A stretch of 64,000 bases of DNA from Kwoniella bestiolae CBS 10118 (GCF_000512585.2 NC_089243.1:372001-436000), one strand, 5' to 3'; positions 22,380-33,787 are shown, numbered from the stretch's first letter. Made by a program: numbers and translations. Notes: generated from the sequence alone by a model not told the origin.

Positions 22380-22644
22380 ATGCTCACGCATGTACTAGCT
22401 TGCGTTTCTCATGTCACTCAAAGCATGGTGTACAAAAACCCTTATTTGACTCACCCATACCTTATATGAGAATCACGACAGTATGAAGGTTTGTACGTGT
22501 TCACATCGTCATAAGCAGTCGTCAACGGAAGTGCTTATGGCTTTGCATTGTTCGTCAATCACAAGATGGTCGATTCGCCGTATCCTTAAATAACAGCGAT
22601 AAGGTCCGGTTCCCTCGTCACAGCGGGATTGCTTCGGACTCATC

Positions 22645-23716
22645 ATGCCAGCAATAAAGACCAGTTACCTGCCTCGATACTCTCCGAGACCAAAAGCAAC
22701 CGCTCGATCTGTAAGCCACGTTCTTGGGAGCGGTGAGCACCCGGCAATCTGTCCAGAATCACCTATGCCGCCTGTCTTGAACACTACACCGTCTGCGGAT
22801 ATACCCATATATCATCACAGTCGATTGGAACCACCACCCATTCTGCAATATACGTCCTCGCCGCATCTCGCCAAAACGCTCGTAAAGACATTGGAAGGGG
22901 ATGTGGTAGGCTTGGACGTCGAGTATGATAGTCATACGATCTTGAGTTCGGGTTCATATAAGCCCGCTCTTCTACAGCTTTGCGATGCGAAGACCGTGCT
23001 TTTGATACAGCTGAAAAACGGGATGGGTATGTTCCGGTCGTTTCGGGCGTCTAGGACCGCACCAGGTTAACATGTTGGATTGTTCTGACGCAGATACGGC
23101 CCTGCCGAAGACTGTGATTCAGCTTCTGTGCAACCCGAACATCCTCAAAGTCGGTGTAGGAAACCACAATGATTGCGCCAACCTCATACGGGCATATCGC
23201 CTACAATTTCGTAGTGAGCATCTTCCCTCTTCACAGACCCAACGACATCACAGGGATACCTCGACTGACGTCGGATCATTTCGTCACGAAGGGAATGGGT
23301 CGATCGTCAAACAGCCCAAATCATTCTTGGAGTTGGAAGACCACGCGCGTCATGTTGATCCTTCTCTATGGTCTAACCATGAGACACATGGCCTGTCGGG
23401 TCTATCCCAGACATACCTGGGAAAGAGACTGGTGAAGAACTGTCATAATCATAAAGGCGGGTGGATGGAGGAGCTCACGCAGGACCAAAAAGATTGTAAG
23501 TCTCGTTCACAGTCAATCAAGTTACTGTATAATGTGTGGATCGCTGACCTTGCGGAAGACGCTGCGAACGATGCCACTTCATCATTACAGATCTACCTGG
23601 AGCTGATGAGTCGATCCAACGCTATGGGAAAGCAACTGGACATGAAGAAGCTCTGTCGACCTGTTGACGTCGCTGCTGTTCTTCGTCGAGCTGGTCACAA
23701 CGGGGTGAAAAAGTAG
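22645..23716 (+). CDS. WRN-type 3'-5' exonuclease domain protein, short copy
   Basis: Paralog of the preceding gene, on the same strand and 265 bp downstream. Exons 22645-23026, 23094-23495 and 23559-23716 total 942 nt and 313 aa. All DEDDy residues are present: ExoI GLDVEYD (D91, E93), ExoII with D154 (GNHNDCANLI) and ExoIII YAAND (Y262, D266, created by splicing of T and AC). Both intron positions and phases match the long copy (after the Met ending the beta-strand block, and inside the ExoIII Tyr codon). The Ser-rich N-terminus is reduced to about 60 residues, and the C-terminal ~190-residue extension is missing, replaced by a short basic end (LRRAGHNGVKK). Predicted to be a minimal active exonuclease. 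Sequence divergence from the long copy is large, so the duplication is not recent. Confidence 0.85.
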
Positions 23717-23963
23717 AGGAGCTGTCGATTGATGATGGGCTCGTAGCTACATAGGGGCATTGAACCAGCGAGTCTGCGGGGAGGTAGTCTTACGGCACGA
23801 CGAGGGCTACTGTATGATGTTTTTTGTGAATGTCAAACCCAAGTTGCTGAGATCAGACATCATTATAATTGTTTTTCGAGAGAATTTGTGGGAGACGTCG
23901 GGCCTGCAATCACATTGTAAGATATATATTGCAAATAAAAAACGAGTTTTCAACATTTCGATA
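23717..23963. other. Spacer between exonuclease copy 2 and tRNA-Lys
   Basis: AT-rich 3' flank (247 bp) and the upstream region of the tRNA. No TATA-like pol III element was identified with confidence. Confidence 0.4.
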
Positions 23964-24049
23964 GCTTGCGTAGCTCAATGGTTAGATCATCCGACTCTTA
24001 ACTTCAGAGTCAGATCGGAAGGCTGTGGGTTCGAGTCCCACCGTGAGCT
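23964..24049 (+). tRNA. tRNA-Lys(CTT) with a 13-nt intron
   Basis: The acceptor stem GCTTGCG pairs with CGTGAGC through two G-U pairs, and the discriminator is T. The D-arm region is TAGCTCAATGGTTA. The anticodon stem TCCGA pairs with TCGGA, with loop C-T-CTT-A, so the anticodon at 23997-23999 is CTT (Lys, AAG codon). After position 37 a 13-nt intron (24001-24013) is inserted at the canonical site. The T arm is GTGGG TTCGAGT CCCAC. One mismatch is visible in the D stem. The gene lies between the exonuclease paralogs. Confidence 0.93.
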
Positions 24050-24091
24050 GATTGGCAGTGATGCCATCCCATGAGCAATCATGGAATCAAC

Positions 24092-24097
24092 TTTTTT
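24092..24097 (+). terminator. RNA polymerase III terminator of tRNA-Lys
   Basis: A run of six T, 43 bp past the 3' end of the tRNA, the first T tract of four or more downstream. Confidence 0.6.
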
Positions 24098-24540
24098 GGG
24101 TGGATTTGGCGTTTGTGGGCGGTGAGAGGAAGGAGGAGACTGGCGGAGATCGGTGTCGGCCTTCTTCTGGTGCATCCTGTCACCTACTGCATAGGTGGAT
24201 AACAAAGTGGACTCTGACATGTTTATGTCTCTTGCGAGAGAATGCCACATTGTTTTTCCATCGCTTAATTTACATTTCATCAACTTCATTTCTGGTCCAT
24301 CTCGCTTCGAGAATTGCGTTTGTTACAATATTTTGAAAAATTGCTTCCATCGGAAAATTAACGGTTCCTGATCTTCGCGAGCGAGATCCCTTCACGAGGG
24401 TTTTGAGCGAGATTCTGAGTAATGCATTGATATACGGTCTGTAAGAAGAAACACATATGCACGAGTGAGAGGTGAGTGGCTAACCTTTCTTTCAGAGCGT
24501 ACTCTACAAACAGTGGCATGATTCGTAGATGGGGTAGGTC
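24098..24540. other. Spacer between tRNA-Lys and the exonuclease pseudogene
   Basis: About 440 bp with no recognisable gene. It may include the decayed 3' flank of the third exonuclease copy, but I could not align anything beyond the pseudogene stop at 24541. Confidence 0.4.
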
Positions 24541-25954
24541 TTATTTGTCATCCTTTTCCAATCCCGATAGAGAGGGGGCAACCACTTTAGACGGTCGTTT
24601 CCTGGTTTCGACCATGAATCTTCTTTGTTCTTCCTCAGTAAACAGGTCCTTTCCGAATTTTGTGAGCGTATCTGATATCTATCTCCTGTATGGAATGCAA
24701 AGGTGCACATCAGTACGACCCCACCAGAAACAATGTATGAAATATGAGCACACTTGACAGTACATTCCCTTATCGAGTGACGTTCCGCATAATCCTTGAT
24801 GCTCGTTTTCCCTCTGATGAAAGCTTCTAAAACTTGCATTTCGCAGGGAAGCGGTCTCTTGAGATGCCATTCCAACTCGGTTTCTTCGCCCTGCGATGTT
24901 ATATTTGATCGGTCCAGCATGGCATTTGAGTCTCAATTCTTCCCTTGTCGGATAACGCACTTCTCTGCGTTTTGTCGGTCGATCATCTTCTACACACAGG
25001 GTCTCGTGGTCGATATTAATGCCTTTAGCGTTTGCGATTGATATGAGCTTAGCGTATATCCTGAGAGTCGAGTGAAATCAGCCGCAGCATCTGTGTAATA
25101 CTCCGTCAGCTTGCGTTCCGCCGTAGCAAGGGACATCGCATACGTCGTTTAGCCTTCCAGCTCAATTCCTTATCCCAGTTATCTCGTTTTTTCGTTACCC
25201 TTCTATTCATCCCCTTAACAAGGTACCTTTCACATAGATCTTCTAGATGTATGTATCCCTTTCCTCCGCCCCTCCACTCGGGTTCGACCATTCTTGCTAA
25301 TCTAGATAATGCCAAGAAGGAGGACGGCTCGAATCTATAAATAGAGCTAAGGTACTCTACCAGTTTGTTGTAATCTTCTTTGATCCTCAATCCCACTTTG
25401 TAGACATTGGGATCTCTAATGAGGCACACACCTACGGATGGCAACACTGTCCGTCCATCAGGTGATCAGCTGAGATGCCGACGTGACAAAACGCATGAAG
25501 TATGCTCACTCGAGTGATATTTATCCGTACGTTGGTACAGAACGATCAATCTGTCACCACAGAATTGCATCAATGAGATAATGTGTTCTGCCGAGACAAG
25601 CGGCCATATCATGTCGAAGCCAAGGACTGATCCATCGAGCTGAGAGAGGTATTCGTTCGCTTCTTGCGGACAAGAGGTATATAGGATCTTGGGTGGAGCC
25701 GGACCATCGTAGTGCTGCAATGTAGTGGGTGGATCCTCTTTCGGGACATTTTGCTTCGTATCGATTGTGCTGTTACACAAAGGTTGGGCTGTTCTTGCTG
25801 TTGAGAAAGACGAAAGAGGATAATGATGTCGAATCGAAAGTGATGGAGGATTGAGGAAGATATCCCTAAGAGCTGAGGTGGTAGCCCGAGCAGGTGTCCT
25901 TTGAAGTAGAAACCTCATTGGCCGAAGATGGGATATTCTTGGTCTGAGCATCAT
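24541..25954 (-). pseudogene. Degenerate third copy of the WRN-type exonuclease gene
   Basis: Reading from 25954 the copy keeps a basic presequence-like start (RPMRFLLQRTPARATTSALR), the block preceding ExoI and the next block (ISLMQFCGDRLIVLYQ). A GTGAGC intron sits at the same place and phase as in the two intact copies. ExoII Asp is kept (IKEDYNKLVEYL). Damage is multiple. ExoI reads FDMIW, with Ile116 where the catalytic Glu should be. ExoIII, after splicing at the conserved intron, reads HAAAD instead of YAAND. Within about 15 bp (25061-25068) the frame must shift to reach the conserved IYAKLISIANAKG helix. At the last conserved intron the expected join gives an in-frame TAG at 24679-24681 in place of the conserved Tyr. 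Downstream homologous blocks remain (VLEAFIRGKTSIKDYAERH, LFTEEEQRRFMVE) to the TAA at 24541. It may still be transcribed. Confidence 0.75.
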
Positions 25955-26400
25955 CGTGGAGTCTCTGCACTCATTATATCGGAATGAACTGAATCACAAA
26001 CAGGTAATTTATACATGGATGACTGTGATAGCAAACAATGGAGGGGACTGGCATAATGATCTCTACTTGACGACTTTGATGTGATCAAGGGCTCGTGCGT
26101 ATTGTGAGTGATGTTAAGTAGATTTGATGCTTGCCAGGCCAATGTTGATGGATTAGTCAGAGATGAGACATGATTGGGGCGGATGGAATAAGGTTCAACT
26201 CGGCTCCGTTGACCATTAAGACATCGTCGAACCTTTAAACACGGCCTGGGACAGTTAATGCTTGGGGATGCCTTGCGCCTTACACTGGTCAGCGAGTCCT
26301 GGGGAGAATGGACATCTCCAGTGCCTATGACTACATGAGTTGACCATGACCATCATTGACTTTGTTCTATATCATATCATATCAATAATCATCTGACACA
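25955..26400. other. Intergenic, nothing recognised
   Basis: About 450 bp upstream of the exonuclease pseudogene. Only short frames. Confidence 0.45.
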
Positions 26401-26639
26401 ATGTTGACATTCACTGGATTATTTTTGAGCGGCCCTGCGCATCGCAGTATGCTCTACACGTTTAGTATCGTCAGCTCACACGTCTTATTATATTCGACAT
26501 CAAGTGGAAATCGCAGTATCAGTCCCCATCTCGAAGATTCTCGGAAAGCCCACGAGGAAATCGAGATGAGTAAGACACTGTTTCCTCGTGTAACCGTGTG
26601 TGATTCGACTGATCTGATTGGAAGTCATTCATTCTCAGT

Positions 26640-26933
26640 ATGTCAATAAAGGCAAGATACAAAGTACCCTCCAGCGACAACTGCCCCTGCCCTCTCGCTA
26701 CACATTCGGATACTGGAAGCTCCGGTGGGAAGGTGTATAACGTTGGAATTGAAAGGGTACGAGAAAACCAATACGAGTTGTTCAATGTCCGAAAGTTTAG
26801 AGATAGAGTGAGGCGTGGAAAGCTTGGTCAGGATGATTATGATAGTGAAGGTGACGATGGATACTTCTGGGAGGAGATGGACAAGCACAATAGACGAATG
26901 GTGGTTGGATTTGAGAGATTCTGGAGATCATGA
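26640..26933 (+). CDS. Short hypothetical protein, structure uncertain
   Basis: A 97-codon frame whose second half looks coding: VRENQYELFNVRKF, then an acidic stretch (GQDDYDSEGDDGYFWEEMD) and a basic/aromatic end (NRRMVVGFERFWRS). The ATG at 26640 falls right at a good acceptor (TCATTCTCAG), so an upstream exon is likely. The frame at 26401 is a candidate (MLTFTGLFLSGPAHRS) with a GTAAGA donor near 26570, but the join I tried puts a stop in frame. The other frame just after the acceptor reads PLPSRYTFGYWKLRWEG, also coding-like, so a frameshift or a missed intron is possible. Family not recognised. Confidence 0.4.
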   Translation: MSIKARYKVPSSDNCPCPLATHSDTGSSGGKVYNVGIERVRENQYELFNVRKFRDRVRRGKLGQDDYDSEGDDGYFWEEMDKHNRRMVVGFERFWRS

Positions 26934-27135
26934 AGGTAAAAAAGATGATCATGATCATGAGTGGATGAGTGGGAAGGGTATTGGGTATTTCTGACAGATT
27001 CGGAACAGAAAGGGCTCAAATCTCTACCTGACACCTGATGATTCATATCTGATTGCGGTGGTTCGAATATATTATTACATTCTATGCATACCATATACCA
27101 TACACCGACATTGAATCTGACCCAATCTAGTCGTT

Positions 27136-29089
27136 CTACTTGCACCCTAGTGAACCACACTGTATATCAGCTTACTGTCCTTCAACGAAAATACAAGAGC
27201 AAGGTGACTCACGTTGATGCACAATGTTCATCCCATGTTCCTCATACTCATCTTTCGTAACCCACAACTGGTGGAAAGTACCCAACGAGGCCAAAACAGA
27301 TCCCCCAACCCATGATGAGTATTTCCTCTCGAAGGGTATGGTGGGTGAATGGATCTTGATTTTTTGCTATTTTCATTGCCAGCATCATATCAGCTTATGA
27401 TTGCGTCGACTTTGTCGAGATAGCTGTGACGGAAAGGAGAACATACACTAGGCATCAAAGCTGCCAATTCCACGTCCAATCTCTCTATCAACCCTCTGGT
27501 CAGGGATGTATTTCCGACTACTACGATATTCTGTAATAACGCTGCTCTGACGTCAACGTCACACGCCATTATACTATCGTGGACTAGTTGGGAGAGCGAA
27601 ACGAGATCTTTGAGAGAGTGGGAATGGTCGGTGTTGGTTATTGATCGGAGGGTCGCCGGGGGCTCAACTGACTAAAAAGATACATAAGTTAGCATACGAG
27701 TATCGTTGGCGCAAGCCTAATATGCGATTGTAAAAATATCCAAAGCACACGTGGGATCGAAATCATTGTAAAGGGAGGTTGACCCACCTGGTTAAAGTAA
27801 TTCTTAGGATCAAACAACATCTCCGTAAACCTATATCTCTCCTCCCCGAAATACTGATGATACCCATCTGGGAACTCGTACAACACCTGAGGAAGGTCCT
27901 TTGAAGTATTGAAATCGAACCCTTTGTAATTGACCACCTCCGTACATGACTCCTTCCAATTTTCAATAACGCTATTCTCGCTCCATCTCTTCCATGATGC
28001 CGTCGTGTCTGGTAGTCTGTCGTCTCTCAAGATTGGATTTGGTTTAAGGCCAGGTTCAGGTTGCGGGTCTCTCTTTGAGATAAGGTGTCGAGAGGCGAGG
28101 GAGAGGGGGAATGATCGGGTGGAAGAGGGTTGGGTGAAGTGGGAATGAAGTTGGGAGATTAGGAGTTCTGAGCTGAGGGGTTGACGCTTCGTTCCTACGG
28201 CACATAGTCAGATATGTGAGCTTGAAGTTACCCTTACCGCGAGAAGTAGCACAAAAGCTCACCAGCCCTCAAAGCGTAACCATCCACTACGGGTACGGCA
28301 CTACTATGTGTGTATCCTACGTCCAACACCAGAGCGGTAGGTTTTCCAGCAGCGAAGCTATATCCAAGCGGAATACAATGTCAGTCTGATTGGGGCGTAT
28401 GATGATTACGACGACAGGAAACCTTCCACGCACGCTGAAAGGACACCCCCTGAACCGAAATACAGCGCCGGCATCTTCTCCCCCTCAAAGACCATCTCCG
28501 TCAACTGTTCTCTCGCCTTTGGGGTGTTCCATGCTGGTTCAGTAATCATTATAGGATGTTCACTGGGGTCCACACCCAATTTATCATGGAGTATATGATT
28601 TAAAAGCCTCGAAGCGGGTTCGGCATCGTGTACTACCCATCGCGTCAGAAGATCATTCGTCAGCCAGGCGTATATAACAGAGGGAGAGATGCTAAAGACA
28701 GGACATACCAACACCATCCAAAGTGAAATTCCCAACTTCCATACCCTTTCTCCACACTCCCACACCATCATCCCCCACATAATATTTCCTTGTTGTTTTG
28801 GCTGCTCCGTTGGGTTTCTCCTCTCCATCACCCATTACTACATCTTCACCATTGCTATTCCCATTTGCGGTTGAGGACTCCCCTTCACCTTCGGGCGTAT
28901 CGATGTACCCGTAGAACGAGGGTGTGACTACTCTTGGACAGTCTTCTCCTGCGTAGCCTGCTCTGGTGGTATATGACCCGAAGTCCACTACTAGGGCTGA
29001 TACTTCGTCTATAAAGGGAAAGGGGAATGGTAAACAACTATTATCTACACGCGCGAAGGAAGGAGAAACTCACCTCCATTGTATACCAT
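27136..29089 (-). CDS. ARP4: Actin-related protein 4 (chromatin remodeller/NuA4 subunit)
   Basis: ARP4/BAF53-type nuclear actin-related protein, a shared subunit of the INO80, SWR1 and NuA4 complexes that binds nucleosomes. The first exon is only 16 nt (29089-29074, MVYNG) and joins GDEVSALVVDFGSYTTRAG, the diagnostic ARP4 start. Then come TPSFYGYIDTPEGEG and an acidic insert, ITEPAWNTPKAREQLTEM, LYFGSGGVLSACVEG, the second phosphate loop LVLDVGYTHSSAVPV, and near the end YSSWVGGSVLASLGTFHQLW, TKDEYEEHGMNIVHQRCK. The last coding exon is 11 nt (27146-27136), reached through a CACTAG acceptor; it restores the family ending RCK. The central part carries an ARP4-type insertion relative to actin. 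There are about nine exons; I did not resolve every internal boundary. Confidence 0.92.
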
Positions 29090-29628
29090 CTTGCTTTTTG
29101 CTTTGTTTTCCTGGTCGTCCTGCTGAGATGAAGATGGAGAAGGGGGGAGCGAAGATCTAAGATGTGATGCTGTTATGAAATATAACTTGTGACAGACGAT
29201 AAACAGAAAGAGCGACAGAGCGAGAGTGTTAATGTTTGACAGTCGATGTTGGATTCGCGTTGATATCGAGGTCAATAAAGGGGGTATATGAGTTACACGT
29301 GGCATTGATTTATATATTGTACGGTGATAAAGTTATAATGAACCCAACAATGCTCTAGGTGGGTTGCTGCATTGATCCTCGTACTCGTATCCTTCGAATG
29401 AGTCCAAGAAAGATGAGATGAGGTATCCTTGATTTTACTTTTACCATAAGATCAAAGAGGGTCATACAGATCTATCACTTGTCGTGCATATCTATCCATA
29501 CATCGCCTGTCCAGCTCAACATATGTCAAAATACCCCATGTCCTGTTCAAAGCTCAATACAACCCAAATATAACCAGAATCATAGTCACCCCAGCAAAAC
29601 CTATCATAATCCCACCCACACCACATCG
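29090..29628. other. Divergent promoter region (ARP4 / TPR protein)
   Basis: About 540 bp between the two starts. A frame open upstream of 29629 has no ATG before it. Nothing else was recognised. Confidence 0.45.
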
Positions 29629-32157
29629 ATGCCAAACCAAACAACAGCGACGGCCTCCCTCCATGCCCTGACCGAACGCCTTGCCTCGCAATCCCGCTCC
29701 CTCCATCCTTTTATCAATCCCACAGGTGGCCTCCCGCTCCCTCCCAACTTCCCCTCTCCTCAAGCACTAGCTCACGCAGCCTCAGCGTACAGACAACCTG
29801 CACCTCCACCTTCTCTCCCTTCTATCCAGATTACAGGGAGGCATCAGGATCCCACCAACTCCGACCAAGCCAACACCAACACCAACGGTAGTGGGAAATC
29901 GGATGGACCAGGGGTAGGAGTGGTGCGGTGTCAGGACGGACGAGCGTGGCAGGAGAAGAACCGACATGCCAGTGAGAGATTGAGTCGGTTCAGCGAGGAC
30001 GAGGTGGATGGTTTTGTGGGTAATATGGGTATGGTGTTGCGCAAGGAGTATGATTGTTGGGTTGAGCAGTGTTGGTGGGTCTACCTCTCCTAATTATTGT
30101 ATCTCAAATCGCCATAAGGTATAGGAGTGATACTTATATCGGCGAACTGTAGGCAAGAAGCATTCCACCATCTATTCACCCACACCCTTCCCAACCTAAT
30201 AATCCACCTAATCATGACCGGTTCCACACCCACCTTTCTTCGTCGTAAGATAGTCTACGGCGGCCAACAACTAGACCACCTCTTCCAATCTCAAATGTTA
30301 CATCTCCTATACGAAGAGCTTGAACAGCGCCTATCAGGCTCCAAACCGCACTTCGAGCCTTCATCCTCATCCAACCCTAACAAACTCTCCCCACTGGGAC
30401 TACCTACCCCCGCTCCTGCCCCAAATTCTGGCAGTACGGGACTGTACAGAGATGGGATATGTTTCCATAATTTGAGTTATCATCATGGTATACCAGAGGA
30501 GGAGGACGACCACGGACCATGCCTCTGTCAACTGACAACATGTCTCAACTGCTTCCATCAGGCCGCCATATCCCGCCGCGGCCCAGTGAGTCTATTACCG
30601 TACGAGCTAAAGTCTACGAAGGTGTCCAACGGATGGTTAGGCGGCGTAGAAAGTGAAGATCAGGCGAAAGCGCGGCAAGAGAGTTTGAGGCGTAAATCGC
30701 CTGATCAGCTGAATTTACCTGAGGGGAAAGGGTTTATACAGAATACGTCGTCTAAGCCCAACAAGGTAGTTAGGGGACCTTCGATATTTCCCCATCCGCA
30801 GATGACAGACGTGTTAGCTGTTGAAGAACACCTAAGATGGAGGTTGAAAGAGATGGGAGCGAAAGATCAGGCGGTAGAAAATCGTTATGGACCATCTACG
30901 AACAATCCCCAGGCATTAGATGGAATAGATCTGGGTTTACCCCAATCTCAGACACAGAGTCAGGACGATGCGATATCGGAAGATGGATCTGTATCTGGTA
31001 AATCCACTGTGGCGCCTTCGAAGACAGCCGCAGGTACGGGCAACAAGATAAAAGTTGCGAAAGGGCGGGGAGGCAAGTTGAGGAAGATGATTGTTAATCC
31101 GAATGGGACGATACCGAAGTCGAATAAAGATGGGACGAATACGAAAGATGGGAAGAAGGCGGTGGTGTATCTCCCGAAGGAGTGGACAGAGGAAGATGCG
31201 AGTCAGAGGAATACGGCTATTGTATTGACTTTTAGGCATTTCGTGAAGGTTAGTTGGGTGTGCCTTCCTCTGTAAGAAGCAAACATTCCGACGGCGGTTT
31301 CACGTGTCCACTACCACCATGTCTACGTTCAATGCTGAAGGAGTCATGATTGGACTGAATATATATCGGATATCGGGGTGATTTAACCTGAAAATAATGC
31401 TGATATATCTTCCCGCTCAGCTCCTGCACCAAATCTCCACTGCAGCTTCACCGTTCTCTTATCCCTCCTACGCCAAGGACATCGACGAACTTCAACGAGT
31501 CCACCCTATAGCGTTGTATAGACGATTGGCAGAACCATCTGTGCAACGGAGGGACGACCCGAACGAGCTGAAAGCTTGGCAAGGGTGTATGGATAAGTGG
31601 GCGGAGGAACTGGGAGGGAGGGAACGTAAGCGGGTGGGTGTTTTTCTTTTCAATAATCATCTGGGGAGCGTAGTGAGTGGGTAGTGCAATAGGGATAGTT
31701 GATGTGTCAAACGGTATAGCTAGCATAGGGTTCCCGCGCAGCTGTCCAACATGGATCTTCTACAAAGAATCCAGCTAACATGACTTTCCGATTCTCGCAG
31801 GGAAACGAACACTCCAACTCCAAACAACATCCCCAAGCCGTCCAATCATACACCCGTGCCATCTCTTTGGACGGTAAGAAAACAGTCTACTACTCGAACC
31901 GCGCAATCGCACTGAACAATATGGGTTCCCACGAAAAGGCCGAGATAGATTGTAATTACCTTTTATCTAGGGATCCCAAGAACCAAAAGGCACTGTATCA
32001 ACGTGCGATAGCTAGGAAGGGGTTGGGGAAGTTGAAGTTGGCTGAAAGTGATTTGGAGGAGCTGTTGAAGCAGACGGATTTGAATGCCAGTCCTGCTCAG
32101 GGAGTACAGGGGAATGAAAGTGCGAGGATGTTGAGGAATAGCTTGTATGGTCGGTAG
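29629..32157 (+). CDS. TPR-repeat protein of unknown role
   Basis: Four exons, 29629-30074, 30153-31248, 31421-31633 and 31801-32157, total 2112 nt and 703 aa. The N-terminal ~480 residues are not a known domain to me. They hold a conserved-looking helical part (AFHHLFTHTLPNLIIHLIMT), a Cys/His-containing stretch (GPCLCQLTTCLNCFHQAA), and a Lys/Ser-rich low-complexity linker. The C-terminal ~150 residues form TPR units: GNEHSNSKQHPQAVQSYTRA, SLDGKKTVYYSNRAIALNNM, NQKALYQRAIARKGLGKLKL, typical of co-chaperone-like TPR domains that bind Hsp70/Hsp90 tails (RPAP3/SPAG1 type). The Cys/His stretch could bind zinc. I chose the ATG at 29629 because the frame upstream has no ATG. Function inferred only at domain level. 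Confidence 0.8.
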
Positions 32158-32775
32158 TTCTTTGTCATCCTTTGCTTAAGCTAGGCTAGGGTTCAAATTG
32201 GAGTTGGAAGGTATGGTAGATAGTGTTGCTGTGCCGGTGTCTTGTCACTTTGTCTTTTGTCCTTCTTGACCTATGTCTACTGCTTGTTCAATCTGTAGCA
32301 TGTCATTACGGTGCCCTTTTTTTCGATATGTACTCCTCGTGCATTCCTTGCGTGCTTCTCAATGCCATTCCAATGATATGGTACGAGTCGAGAGATGTCA
32401 GCTTCGGTCGTCTCATACCTCCGAAATACACAGCTCTTCGTGCGCTCATGATATGATGTCGTCGCTGTGACGAGTCAACATTCTAAGATATAAGCAAGTC
32501 ATTGATGATAAGACCTCTCAGGAGTACTGAGGGACAGAATCTTTTGGGTGTTCAGGTATGTTTGGATCTATCCCATCGTATTATATACCCATTTCAGTAT
32601 ATAGCTATACATCTATAATCGAACGGAAACTCGACCATGCTTTTCTGGTTTCCCTCTTAAGGAGTTGACTACCCCTGTCTCATTCTCATTCTCATCTCAT
32701 CTCATCTCATCTCGATGACAGACATGACATAACCCCTATCCATCTTCCTCTCTCACACCCCCACAACCCAATAGC
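32158..32775. other. Intergenic between convergent genes, with a CTCAT microsatellite
   Basis: About 620 bp between the 3' ends of the TPR gene and SMD3. Near 32681-32715 there is a short imperfect array of CTCAT/TCTCAT units. Nothing else was recognised. Confidence 0.5.
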
Positions 32776-33787
32776 TTATCGCCTGACACCTTGATTCGTT
32801 CGGGTAGTACCACGTCGAGCGTTTGCTATATCGGATATCCCAAGATCAGTATACGTTTTCCATTTGATGCTGAGATACAAATAGACTGAAAGATAGTTGA
32901 GAAAGGAAAACATAGACCCACCCCGTTGGATCGTAGCTCTTCCTCTGGCTGCTCCGATACCCCTTCCTCGCATGGCATTTGGGCCGACTCTCTTGAACCT
33001 GCATCACGCATCAGGGCGTATCAGCTTGCATTCCCTTTTATTCGATATGCTGATAATGATAATGAGTGAGCAGGTATAACAAGACCAACTCACATGGGTG
33101 CGTTGGCGAGTAAATCTGGGACAATGACGAATCGGATCTGAATGTATAGAATGATTATCAGCGTTAATTCAATATCGTTTTACTTCATATTTCCAAGGAT
33201 GCTATATGAATCCCTCTTGAATCCTCGCAATGCTGATTTTGAAGTACGATTGACCATCTCGGCCGGTCGATCGAACAGGGCGAACAACAGACTGCACCTT
33301 GCCTTCCGCCTTGTGAATCGTGAACACTCACCATACTGCCCCTGATGTAGACTTGTTCCAATTGCGAGACACGTCCATCCCTGGCTGTGACTGTTATTTC
33401 CCTTAATGAGATGTTCAACGAATCTTCGGCTGTGAGTGCGAGCAACGGGTAGGATGAGGTGTCGAGAGATCACGAGTGATGTCGTTGATGGAAGGGCAAT
33501 CATTCAAAGTTCGACAAGTAGTTTGGTTCGACATAACGGGTAACAGGCAGGAAAAAGACAATTCGAATGATCAGCTTCATCCCGTTCGCAACTGCACTGA
33601 GAGTACATGGACTCACCCTCCATCAACTTTCCTCTGTACATCTACGCGATCAGATCAAATCTCATCAGCATGATACCCCTCACGGACATAGCGAAAGTCA
33701 ACCCACCTCTCCGGTCTTCAATTCAACAGTCACTATATGACCTAACGATTCATGTAAGAGCTTTACGGGGACACCCAAGTTGGCCAT
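32776..33787 (-). CDS. SMD3: Small nuclear ribonucleoprotein Sm D3
   Basis: A core protein of the heptameric Sm ring of spliceosomal snRNPs. Six exons, 33787-33707, 33641-33617, 33429-33332, 33137-33094, 32998-32922 and 32825-32776, give exactly 375 nt and 124 aa. The Sm1 motif reads VPVKLLHESLGHIVTVELK then GEMYRGKLMEAEDSLN. Sm2 reads QVYIRGSMIRFVIVPDLL. The tail is the family's Gly/Arg-rich end (RGRGIGAARGRATIQRG, ARRGTTRTNQ), the usual target of arginine methylation. One exon is 25 nt. Length is close to the family norm. Confidence 0.97.

Noticed and set aside
23760..24074. 104-codon open frame across tRNA-Lys
   Set aside because: The apparent peptide is a translation of the tRNA (AQWLDHP...GCGFESH pattern typical of read-through tRNA genes).
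30500..30560. MYND-type zinc finger in the TPR protein
   Set aside because: The Cys/His spacing in GPCLCQLTTCLNCFHQ does not match the MYND consensus, so only possible zinc binding is noted.
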